Assembly (NCBI GenBank): GCA_964030475.1
Contig: CAXIPT010000023.1
Coordinates: 110,423-174,422 of the forward strand
DNA: 64,000 nucleotides
Direction of reading: 5' to 3'
Source of the DNA: Tethya wilhelma
Lineage: Eukaryota > Porifera > Demospongiae > Tethyida > Tethyidae
The notes beneath the pieces were generated by a model. The model worked only from the letters and a program-made list of their open reading frames with translations. It made no database searches and was not told the origin of the DNA. The translations under genes and the position numbers were made by a program. Numbering within the stretch: position 1 is the first letter of the stretch; each line of letters begins with the position of its first letter. Shown in pieces: positions 10,241 to 20,590 of this stretch.

Positions 10241-10692
10241 ATACCAGCAGAGACTGCATGGCTAGAAATTGTAGTACTAACAGTGACATGCAGCTGTGCT
10301 ACATAAAAAGTACAAGCCTAATTTGCATCTCATTAATATGCAAAATTTTGTATTGTAACAATGGCAGAGCAAGCAAAACTTCACTAACTTTAGCTCCGTT
10401 TGGCGGAACGAGTGCCAGAGTTCAAGGTCCATTGATTGAGGAAGTCATAAGTTCAACTCTTCCTGTTTAATAATTTAGGGCGCAAATTTGCAAACCTAGT
10501 GAAAAATCGATAAAAAGATACAGGTACTTCCTGTTCTAAAGTACAGAAGCAATACTGTGCGATCGCGTTTTTGATATGCTCGACATTTGGCCATTTGGCG
10601 GAGAAACCGCCAGCCTCCTTGCTCTCTCCCTTCTTATTTTTGCGCGCGCGCGTGCATAAATATTCACTGGGAGAGAGCCTGGGAACGAGGCT

Positions 10693-11552
10693 ATACACAC
10701 CTGTAATGATGCTTACACTTACCATCAGTCTCTTTAACATAATGAAAGAGTGCAGTTCAGGCTTTTGTGTATACTCTTCATTTCACCACAACTGCCATCA
10801 CTGTTCCTAAGACCAAGTAAGCCTTTCTCTCACAGGATCAGGATTAGCGCGCTGATCTACAAGGGTTCAAAGTTCACAATTTGTTATCAACCATACAGCT
10901 TACTAGTACGCCTTATCTAGCTGTTCTTACCTCAAATTTTGAGTTTATCTAGGTTGCAGCCATCTGTTTATGCTATCTGGAAGTCATATTTGGGGGTATT
11001 GTAGCTTTTCCAATGACTCATCAACGGCGCTGAAAAAATAAATATCAGCCCAGTTAGTGACAGCTCAGTTAGACTGTAAAACATCAACTTTTCTTACCTC
11101 AAGCAGTCCAAATTGAATTCTTGACAAGTTTAACTCTCTCCTTTTCAGTTTTTCCTGCCTAGAAGTCATCCTTTAAGGGTTTTGTTGAAGAACTCAGCAT
11201 CTTCTCACAAGACAAAATTTACAGCTGCTCACTCTAAGTTCAAAATTGCGCTACTGAGCATGCTCAGTAATGATGTCATTTTTATTGAATATAAATTAGC
11301 CTGTTTAAAAGTCAGTGATTTGGCACTATTAGATGGTTCTAAGTTGCATATAGCCATTTCTGAGTGTTGTTATGATGCTAAGATGTATTAAATATGAGTA
11401 TGAAGTATTATTTTACAAAAGGTTTTGATAAACACCCATGGGTGTTGTTCAACACAGAATAGGTGTTGTACGACACTGGAGTGTTAGGTAACACCCCTAA
11501 AAATTTTTCGGTCAATATTGGGGTGTTGATGGACACCTTATTTCTAACAGTG
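10693..11552 (+). mobile_element. CACTGTTAG-TIR element, copy A (5' end missing)
   Basis: Homologous along its length to 22540-23400 and, reversed, to 31838-32715. It ends in ACACCTTATTTCTAACAGTG, the terminal inverted repeat seen at both ends of the complete copy at 22103-23400. The start falls inside the family sequence with no matching left terminus. It carries the 18-bp palindrome TACTGAGCATGCTCAGTA. No transposase is encoded; short ORFs inside it are conserved only because the repeat is. Confidence 0.85.
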
Positions 11553-11592
11553 TGTCTGTACCCGACTTATTCTTGCAAGACTGGCTACAAAA

Positions 11593-12664
11593 TGTGACCG
11601 AATTTTGGAAAACCGACCAGGTAGTACCAAAGTTTGTTTGTAGTAATCGGCGGTTTTAGTGTAATTCGCGACGCGCGCGCGAAATTGATTTTTTTGCACG
11701 AGAGGGGAGGGGCATACCTTGGCGAGCTGCAGACGAGATTTTACGGGTGGGGCTGCTTCAATTGCTGTGATATGAGCGTTTGAATGCAGCTATGTCAGCC
11801 ATGGCTAGCTTCTCTCCCGTTAGTACACGGGATATGTTGCTATGTTCATTGATTAATAATTCTGATAAGTACACGATGCAGCTGCTGCTTGTGCATCTCA
11901 TTATAATAATGCATATTTAATTTCAAACAAAAAACAGTGAACTCTACACTTCTAGCAGAAAGAAATCTCTTAAAGATCATCAGAAGACGGCCTACAGTGT
12001 TGCAGAATTGCTGGACTATGCCAGGAGCTGTTTATCTGCATAAAAATGAATGAATGTTGTGTGCATTGAGTATTATAAGTTTACAATGAAATTTGTGGGA
12101 GATAGAAGCTAAGCGCTTATGATTCAATGGGTAGTAAGTATTAGCTAAACTATTTTCTACTGTTAGAATAGGTATACATACATGCATTTACTATTGGGCG
12201 CTTATTTCTGCGCCATTTATAGCCTAGTTACTCTAGTTATAGCCCACCCGCTACATTATTCTACTTAGTAGACTTACTTACCTCGTTGGTGAGTCCTCCT
12301 AGAAAGCTCTCTGGTCTTCTGTGTCTTTGAAAAATCCCCAAAAGTAAGTTTTAACTAGCGCTTCGACTTACTTCATGCATATTCTGATACTACATGAAAA
12401 TTGTACCACAAACATAAATTGTTTGTAACACGGATAGTATACGGAGTTCGTGTACTCGCACTTAGCAACGTATTCGCTCACGTTTTTAGCGAGTAAAATT
12501 GGAATGAAAGGTCGGTATATTTGAGCTCATATCTCCAAAACTACAGCGCCTAGCCGCTTCAAATTTGGAATATAGCTAGCTGCAATGACGTAGATTACTT
12601 TGCAATTGCTAACTCAAAATTCGCGGAAAGTACTACCTGGTCGGTTTTCGCAAATTTGGTCACA
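11593..12664. mobile_element. 1.07-kb TIR element (TGTGACCGAATTTTGG ends), copy 1
   Basis: The left end TGTGACCGAATTTTGGAAAA continues into CCGACCAGGTAGTACC. The right end is the near-complement, GGTAGTACTTTCCGCGAATT-type sequence followed by GGTTTTCGCAAATTTGGTCACA read across 12632-12664. A second copy starts at 63004 and runs off the window. There is no transposase ORF, so it is non-autonomous. Related ends near 50830-50890 and 55505-55560 suggest a broader family. Confidence 0.85.
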
Positions 12665-12805
12665 AATGCAAGAGAAATGGCCACTTTCTTGCATTTTCTT
12701 GCAAAATCTTGCAAGAAAATTAATTTCTTGCAAGATCTTGAAATATCTTGCTATTTTTAGAAGTAAGATCTTACATGTCATTTGCAAGAAATTTCTACCT
12801 GGGCC
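12664..12805. repeat. Short hairpin repeat rich in TTGCAAG
   Basis: A self-complementary core (CTTGCAAGAAAATTAATTTC and its reflection) lies within about 140 bp. The same sequence occurs in reverse at 23999-24179. Both copies begin or end with the GGTAGAAATTTCTTGCAAAT motif. Probably a MITE of unknown superfamily. Confidence 0.75.
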
Positions 12806-12936
12806 ACTAAACCACTAATACCATTGCCAGTGGGCTATAGAAGCTGAATAGATCTGTCACCCACCATAAGATAAGCTGGACCTGTATGATTTTAGTATTA
12901 CTATTATTATCACTGTTGTGATTCCAATATGTACAG

Positions 12937-14113
12937 ATTGAGCGTTCCCACAAAACGTGGAAAGCACTTCTTAAATTTGACTTGATTGGTGATATCAATG
13001 ATTTTATGGACAATCATATGAAGACAACACAACATGATTGGGTGACTGCTCTCCCAGTATATCAGCACCTGTACAACTCTACTGTACACAAATCCCTAGG
13101 TACATCATGTATATTACATGGTGTATATGTCCGATCATAAGTGCATTAAATGATTAGGACTATTCACTATACATCCAGGATGCACACCGTTTGAGGTTAT
13201 GTATGGTCGGCAATCTAATGCTGTTACAAACCCTCTGTTTTGTTTGCCTCCCTCACCTATGAATGAAAGTAGTAAGCCGATAGAAGATGCCATCTCACAT
13301 GAAGTAAGCTAATGTAATTAGTTTTAAGCATACGTGTGTGCCGGACCAGCAAGTGGTAACCATAGCTAAAATTATAGGTGTCTGTGAGTGGATTTAAGAG
13401 TACCCTGAGCACTTGAACCTTTAATTTTCTGTCATAAAACTTGAAATAAAGATTAGACTTTCCAACAAACTAGTTTTTGATAAAATGTGTCCATAATAGT
13501 AGTTAAAGTGTGGGTGGGTGATACGTAATACATTTTGATAGGTTATTACTAAATTGTTTTGCTAGTAATGGGAAAATTTTGTTGATTAATAGGAGGCTGA
13601 TGATGAATATTGTGATGCCATTGAAGAATCTACCATTGTGAGTTCTTTGGAAACTGCTGGTAGCAAAGTTAGTGAAAATCCAGAAATGCATGATATTCGA
13701 GGCAATGTATGAGGAACATTATCAATGTTTAGGCCTTGATAGATTATGCCAACATAATTTCGAACATAATAGGTACTCTTGAGCATCAAGAATTATGGTA
13801 GCCTAATAGGTGGAATTTTGTGACCATCCGAACATAAAAGGCTGTTGAATTAACAGCACCTAACTAGAGTGAATATTATGCCCTGCCATGGTATATAGTC
13901 TCCGACTGTTTCAGCAGTCACCTGCATGTATTGTCTGTTACAGGTTAAGTGTGAATTAACTAGTATAACTACAGAAATACATAACTATCATAATGGTCTT
14001 TCAAATTGTTCGTGCTTCTGTTCATTGAAAATCGATAATTTCGGCAACACATTATTTGGTAGTACTAAGCAGGCATACAAAGATAGTTTAGCAGAACAGG
14101 ATAGTGAAGGTGT

Positions 14114-14162
<49 letters not shown>

Positions 14163-15607
14163 AAAAAGTAATATATTACATGACATGCCATATATCAACT
14201 GTCTGTGCATGACAATGTCAAGTAAACTAGCTGATTAATTTCTTGTTTTTGTTGTGCTAAACTTGAAGATGAAATGGACAGTAGCAGTGATGAAATCATT
14301 CTGAGTGATGATGAATTAAGAGTGACACCTATAGGTATACACAATGTCACACAGTCACGTAACTGTGTCATTATCATGCATGTGTGTTAACTGTGCATAG
14401 CTGAAAATCTTGAACTTTTGATACCTGAGAAGTTTTGTCAAGATAAAGGCAGAAGTGAGCTTGTATGTCCAGGCCCATCCAAGCGTACTTCCTACACTAA
14501 TTATGTAAAAACTGTTTTTCAAGTGAATGGACGAATACCACCTAAAAGGTATATAAAATAAACTTATGCTTGTGGACAATAATAACTGCATGAGTAATTG
14601 AGTGTGCAAGCACAATGAATCCTCATATTAGCGACTATAATACCTCATATCATTGAGTTATATACATCATCTTTAAACATAATAATGATATGACTGTATA
14701 TACATGATGATACTGCATATAATGTTTTTAATAATCAACATAATGATCATACTTCTTTGCATGCATGCATGTATTATATTTGAATAATATTTTTTCTATA
14801 TTATTATAGTGATGAAGGAATTGAGCGATTACTAATTCATCAAGTACTGAAGTCAAAAGAGGTCAGTATATATTTTAGCAAACTGAAAAAATAATGATTA
14901 TATGATTATTATTACACATGCATGACTCAACCAATAAGTACAGCTATATATGCATGAATGATTCATGTTTAACTTTGTCACCTTATAATTAAGTCATAAT
15001 TATTGTAATACTGCATGTACGCATGCACTCTCTCAATATTAATTTCGGTGAAAAGAGAGTCTTTAGGCAAATTGCAGCAAATCCATCTATCAGTCACTGG
15101 TATAATGTGCAAGTAATCAAAGCAAACAGTAGAAAACATATGACCGGTCTTGGACACATACCTGCAATTTCATGGCCGCTTGCAAACGAGATGATGGTAA
15201 TGTTGATAGCAATGAGTTTTCACTTGGCTATAATCATGCTACAAATGATATATGCATCATGCACTTTATAATGCTTGTGTTTGAATAGATTCAGGAGGTG
15301 TTCAGTATGTTTTTAGAAGCTATATATCAAGATGTTGTGAAAACTCAGAATGCTATATACTGGAATGGTATGCTCAGTCACTGGAATGACCAGGGAGGTT
15401 TTGTGGCCTGAGGTATGTCTTGGCCTGTGATCAGTAATAGAATGCATCGTAATATTATGGTCTATACTCAGTCTAATAATGATGCATGTAACTCAATATA
15501 TACTCATACAGGCAATGACTGCAATACTTTCACTTCATCATCAACTCAGTGAAGATGAGGCTTTGAAGATGTACTGCAATAAGATAGATAACATTAAAAA
15601 CAACTAA
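12937..15607 (+). CDS. Integrase-derived gene, C-terminal exons (Ty3-type integrase tail plus unknown domain)
   Basis: Supported exons are 12937-13099, 13179-13303, 13593-13706, 13944-14109, 14269-14334, 14401-14548, 14810-14861, 15056-15196 and 15289-15367, with consistent phases; a possible last exon is 15512-15607. The first two read HDWVTALPVYQHLYNSTVHK and TPFEVMYGR, the C-terminal end of a retroviral-fold integrase core as found in Ty3/gypsy and in KRBA2-like domesticated integrases. The catalytic DDE part would lie upstream and is absent; the 1-kb TIR element and a hairpin repeat occupy that place. Later exons are Asp/Ser-rich, then a novel region (RIPPKRSDEGIERLLIHQVL, HWYNVQVIKANSRKHMTGLG) that I do not recognise. 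The last junction (15367 to 15512) does not keep phase, so the 3' end is uncertain. Part of the tail is duplicated at the window start. Confidence 0.6.
14110..14159. repeat. (TG)n microsatellite at a splice donor
   Basis: The array starts at the donor of the exon ending at 14109 (GAAG|GTGTGTGTG), much as at 7133 in the ParB-like gene. The copy at the window start keeps the same array. Confidence 0.95.
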
Positions 15608-15990
15608 TATGATTATTATTATTATTATTATTATTATGGCACAGATAGGCACAAGAGACACGGGAGACACAGACACAAACGTATACATAAAATTAGAAAT
15701 CAGTTGGCTAAGTGTTCATGCAGGTACAGCAACTGCAGATAGAGATTATACTAGCTACAGGCAACTAGAAATAACTCTCACTATCACCGACACCATGCAG
15801 ATTATCATGAAAACTAGTAACTGGCCAGATGATGGTCCAGGGAAAGCAGCACAAATCTCCTTGTTGGTGATCTTGATGGGTGACCAGAACAACCCACCAT
15901 CTGCTTGCTCTACGTCTATGGTTGAATCGTTATCGTCAGCATAATATATTGGATCCTTGCACTATATACTCGGGGGTCGGTACACGGTAA
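15608..15990 (+). other. Gene-poor spacer with (ATT)n microsatellite
   Basis: An ATT array at 15611-15637 opens a 336-base reading frame (15609-15944). It has no recognisable domain, a start inside the microsatellite and no splice support. It probably represents 3' flank of the preceding gene. No other feature is visible before the hairpin at 16000. Confidence 0.5.
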
Positions 15991-15999
15991 GAATAAGGA

Positions 16000-16083
16000 T
16001 ACGACGCGCGCGCCGCTGCGCGGCGCGCGCGTCGTAGTTCTCCTATAGATGTGTTTTTCCTTTTTCCGTTTACGTTCCTACAG
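16000..16083. repeat. GC-rich hairpin with CCGTTTACGTT tail, upstream of the SAM-domain gene
   Basis: Second copy of the module at 4064-4147: the same 17-bp arms with a 3-base loop difference, then the same tail TTTTTCCGTTTACGTTCCTA. It lies about 70 bases upstream of the ATG at 16152. The paralogous SAM promoter at 35760-35830 (minus) has the flanking GCGTCTACCATTTTC sequence without the module, so it was inserted or gained here. Confidence 0.8.
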
Positions 16084-16980
16084 CGTCTACCATTTTCTTT
16101 CACGTTCATTTTTCACACGTCAAGATTTGTCAGAACAAGTCAAAGAGCACTATGGATCCAGAATTCAAGAGATTCCTTGTTGAAGAAGGATTTGATGGCT
16201 CAGCTATGGAAACTTTCGAGAGAGAGAAGATAGATCGTCGACTCGTGGTGACTCTTGACAACGATGAATTGAAAGAACTAGGATTTGTGCTAGGTGACAG
16301 AAAAAGAATCAAGTCCCTAATAGCTCGCTTATCTAAAGAGAAAGAGAAATTAAAAGAGCCCTTGGATTTAACAACAAACAAAGAAAACTTTTCACCACCC
16401 GCTAGCGAACTGGACGACTCGTTTGAAATGGAATTTCAAGGCTGCTTAGAGCACGGAGAGACTTTCTCACCCGGCGTAGGCTCTTCCATCGACGTCCAAG
16501 TGCAAAGCGATGAACAAGTGATCCAACCCAGACGCCAGATTAATTCCAACCACTCAAAGGTATGCTCAGTGACACGCATCATCTATTTCTAGCTTGACTC
16601 ATGTTTGGGGCTAGTAGGCAAAGAAGCATAATGATTGTATTTTGAGGTAGTCTTGTCATCCAAACTTTCTTTGTGTAAAGAGGGAGAGGGAGGGGAGAAG
16701 ACACATCGTGGTCATCTAAGAGTTTTTTTGGGCTTGAATATTATGAGCTTTGGTCAAACCATTCCCTCCACAAGTGACTTATAGCACGTCTAATACGTTG
16801 CATGGTACATCCAATTAATGATAGCCAGACTTGGACAGTTTAGTAGGCTAGAGGATATCTTAATAATTGTTAACATTTGTTTATTGTCTAACATATCTTA
16901 TTAGAATACTCCAGCCAGAGCTAGCAGGAAGACTTCCTGCAGTCAATCATCAAACGAAGCAAGCAGCTCACGAACAGATA

Positions 16981-17991
16981 TCATACGTATGGTAGTACGT
17001 ATAGTAGGAATGGGCCGAATGTCCCATAGACACAATACAAAATGTTTATGATCATAAAAATCTAGCAAAACAAAATTAAGTCTTCAAACTTGCTCAGAGG
17101 CTCTCAATGACAGATTACCAATTGCATGCATGGTCTAAAACTCACAGAAACTTTCCTCAGCACTCGTAGAGAGAGCTAGTGGGAAGCCACCATAGTGCCA
17201 TTTTTGTTCTTCTAACTTACGTACGTACGTACGTACGTACTTCCTAACTGACTTACTTGAAAAGCATTTCCAGAGAACCAAAATGTGTTGAGCCAATTTT
17301 GACAGCACAAAATAACTCCTTTTCATAGGTACTACATTCCTTGATACTCGTTTTAGTCACAAATTAGCCTAAACAAAAACTAGAAAGTTTTGCGGAAACT
17401 GAGAGTATAAATTCATGTACTTCAATGTAGCCATTTTCCTGTAGAGTTCAAAGGTCATTAATTATCCACGTGGCATTTTAATGCGCATGCGCATTAGCTG
17501 CTTTAGCAGACAATGTAGCTTCTACTCAGATAACTCAAGCTTTTTGTAGGGACTAACCAGTCTCTGATAGTCTCCACACTGTAGTGTTGGAAAAAGTGAA
17601 TGAACAAGTAGTAAAAATTTTCAAAAAAATAAGCAATGTAGGAATGGGCAGTGCTGTAAAAAGCGTTGGAACAAGGAATGGTCTCAATTTTGGCACATGA
17701 CTACTTCATTTTTTGTGCCCAAGTCTTGGCCGGTAATCTAATCCTGCCTGCTATACTTTTAGCCAAATAATACAAGATTTGCAGGAATTTGAACCATTAA
17801 AATGTGAGCTATTCATTGACAAGTACAGATCATGCATTCTTCGAACCATTTACAACAATTAGCTATGAGAGATCAAAAATGAAAATGAAGTAGTCATGTG
17901 CCAAAATTGAGACCATTCCTTGTTCCAACGCTTTTTACAGCACTGCCCATTCCTACATTGCTTATTTTTTTGAAAATTTTTACTATACTTG
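16981..17991. mobile_element. Fold-back element FB1 (A|T insertion, 109-bp arms)
   Basis: It begins TCATACGTATGGTAGTACG and ends TACTATACTTG, inserted between A and T with no target duplication. Joining the flanks restores an in-frame exon end (ACAGATATTATAAAG) followed by a consensus GTATGT donor, so the element sits inside exon 2 of the SAM gene. Arms 17604-17713 and 17882-17992 are complementary apart from a 2-base indel. There is no coding capacity. Confidence 0.8.
17218..17240. repeat. (TACG)n microsatellite
   Basis: Short TACG/GTAC tandem run inside fold-back element FB1. Confidence 0.9.
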
Positions 17992-19164
17992 TTATAAAGG
18001 TATGTGATGTGCTTGAGTGTACTATACCAGAGGGTAATACTACTACCACTGTGTAATATGATAGCTATGCTACCAACTCAGTGTGGTACTTTTTTTTGTT
18101 AACTCTTAATCTGTATAACCCACATTATCTTCACAGTAATTGCACCACACTGTTTTAATAATTTGTGCACACATGAAAATAGGAAAAACCACCCAGGGTT
18201 GTACGGAGTTCCTGCCTTAGTAACAATATCCCTGATCATCTGGAAGGATTCGAACGTGATTTCCAAGTCCCTCTCCAGTACTCGACTTCAACAATGCGAT
18301 GCATAGAAAATGGAAGGCTCCTACCATCTGCTCGCACAGAAATTGTCCAAGCAGTCCACTCAAGGATTCTGAATATATGCAAGAAGCCGACTACAAAGCA
18401 GCTACAGGTCATTGCAGACAAAATTGTCGAAACGATTGGACTTGATGATGTGTTTGGAGGAAAATCGGTAAGTTATTGCATAATAAATATACTCAAATGT
18501 TTATTCTTGTGATTGTGTATACCAAGTCATTTGAATGCAGTTAATTTTCATCATGCATATATGCAGGATTCCTGGCTTAGCTCTTTGGACTATAGATTTC
18601 GCAACACAAGGCGCCCTGGTAGATCTGAGAAGATAGGTATTGAACGACCAAGCAAGAAGAGAAAGACAATAGCAAAGGACAATCATGGCTTCGAAATAAC
18701 AGAGAACACAGTCGATGCTGAGACTTTGAAACGGTGCTTGGCTCAACTTGAAAAGGAAACATCCAGATCTGTAAAGGACAGAAGTGCGATAGGTGTGCTA
18801 ATGAGGGAGACATATTCAAATAGAAGAAAGTGGATTGTGTGTGATCGGCCGACTATCATACAAGTTTTAGATCTGTATCCACCCCTAGGCAGTTACGAAT
18901 CAGTAAGTATGAACATCTATATTTTCACAGTGTATAACAGACTCTAGAATGTCAAATATACTGACTTGCATTATAAAACTTTCTCTTTTTACTAGCTTGT
19001 TGAAGACTTGGAAATACACACTAAACAGAAGGACCTAGAAGCAACATGTACAGCTGAATGGAACTATTGGATGCCAAGAATTGAGCGTTATTGTGAGGAT
19101 GGGAATTCAAAGACAACCAAGACTCTCACTGAACAACTCCAGAGCTATGGAAAGAAAGATGGTA

Positions 19165-20130
19165 TCATACGTACGGTAGTACGTATAGTAGGAATGGGTC
19201 GACTGTCCCATTGACACAATACAAAATGTTCATGCTTATAAACTTTCAGGGAAAGAAAGCTAAGCCTTCAAATGCATTTTATAGCCTCCCCCAGACAGTT
19301 TACTTACTGTATTAATCAAGAAAACAGGCAGAAAGTTTCTAGAGCACTCTGGACGGAGCGCTGGCGAGAAGCCACAAGAGTGCAATTTTGTTCTCCCCTT
19401 CCTTCCTAACTGACCTACTTGAACGCGATTTCCAGACAAACAAAAGGCATTGAGCCAATTTTGACCATATAGTGGGACTTCATTTCATGCACAGTACGTC
19501 CTTTTCTACTCGTTTGCTGGCGAAAAGGCAGCAAACAAAATCTAGGCAGCTTTGAAACTCTCGGTATAAAATACTGTACTTTTATTTAGCTATTTTGATG
19601 TAGGTAAAGGTCGTCAATAGACCACGTGGTTGCCTGCATCTAATGCGCGCGCATGCGCATCAAATGTACACTAAAGTCATCTGGTTTTTCAGTGACTAGT
19701 CTCTGCTGTGTGATATTGTCTCCATGCAATTGAGCACCTTAGTGTTTAAAAAAGTGAATGAACAAGTAGTAAAAATTTTATAAAAATGAGAAGTGTAGGA
19801 ATGGGCAGTGCGGTAAAAAGCAATGAAACAAGGCAAGTCTCTGAATTTCGGCACATGACTACTTCATTTTTTGTACCCAACTCTCATACGTTACTGATAA
19901 TAATTGTCAGCCATTTGGCTCATGCAAGCAATCACTAACTTGAATTTAGATAAAGTCACAAGCATGTAGAATGTAGGTACACATTAAATGATGGAATTCG
20001 AACTAATGCAATTGACTCATGAAAATGAAGTAGTCATGTGCCGAAATTCAGAGACTTGCCTTGTTTCATTGCTTTTTACCGCACTGCCCATTCCTACACT
20101 TCTCATTTTTTATAAAATTTTTACTACTTG
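19165..20130. mobile_element. Fold-back element FB2 (A|T insertion, exact empty site at 34842)
   Basis: It begins TCATACGTACGGTAGTACG and ends TTTACTACTTG. The paralogue at 34835-34865 reads GATGGTA directly joined to TGTTATTAGG, so the insertion is exact, between A and T, without duplication. Arms 19762-19870 and 20022-20131 match apart from one T. A GT at 19162 and an AG at 20139 could splice the element out in frame. The 5' TC start and A|T target recall Helitrons, but the 3' end is CTTG and not CTRR. Confidence 0.85.
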
Positions 20131-20432
20131 TGTTATTAGGTACAGCTAGTGCTGTTGATCAATGCAATATAACTGTACGCCTTAAAGGCTTTTATACAGG
20201 CCATGATCGTGATCATGACTATTCCATTCCACACATTATGTAGTACTTAATTATTTGTATACCCTTTATGACTGAATAATTTATCTGTGTCTATTTTCTT
20301 GGTCCAGATTACTCTTCTCCATTCGTATTGCACATGTTGTGTAAAGTGCTGGACAAAAGAAAGACTAGTGGACCTGAACTTCTTCTAAAAACAATCTCTG
20401 TAAGCTTACTAGCTTGTATCCTTATGATTGTC

Positions 20433-20434
<2 letters not shown>

Positions 20435-20472
<38 letters not shown>
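20435..20472. repeat. (CT)n microsatellite in SAM gene intron
   Basis: CT run following exon 20308-20399. The same run exists in the paralogue at 35145-35185 and, as GA, at 33473-33527. Confidence 0.95.
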
Positions 20473-20475
<3 letters not shown>

Positions 20476-20590
20476 CCATCCTCCCAATTTAACCTCACTG
20501 TGTGAGTATGTGTTTGTAACTTTGTATTCTACTAGTATAATTTATTATTTCTGTGCTAATTTCAACCATTAATTTTGCAGGTTCCTGGTN

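Larger units (their letters stand above)
16152..20399 (+). pseudogene. SAM-domain (SAMD3-like) gene, copy 1, interrupted
   Basis: Exon 1 (16152-16559) encodes a SAM domain in residues 1-65: FKRFLVEEGFDGSAMETFER, IDRRLVVTLDNDELKELGF and GDRKRIKSLIARL. SAM domains act in protein-protein or RNA binding. Further exons are 16905-16980, about 18183-18467, 18567-18902, 18996-19161, 20140-about 20240 and 20308-20399. Their product (YSTSTMRCIENGRLLPSART, then a KKRKT basic stretch and KWIVCDRPTI) resembles the multi-domain SAMD3-like family of invertebrates and fish. A fold-back element interrupts exon 2 at 16981; unspliced, it gives a stop about 21 codons on. A second one lies at 19165-20130. The terminal exon starts at 20581 (GTTCCTGG) but is lost at the 'n' of 20590. 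Compare the minus-strand exon 33045-33368. Family assignment is by eye. Confidence 0.65.

Noticed and set aside
10640..10665. CG-rich run as a CpG-island promoter
   Set aside because: Only a short (CG)n run with no adjoining gene start; it precedes a repeat copy.
15609..15944. Protein-coding gene of 111 codons
   Set aside because: The frame starts inside an (ATT)n microsatellite, has no domain and no splice context; probably chance.
16981..20130. FB1/FB2 as canonical Helitrons
   Set aside because: The A|T target and 5' TC fit, but the 3' end is CTTG rather than CTRR and the dominant feature is a long inverted repeat rather than a short 3' hairpin. No Rep/helicase coding is present.
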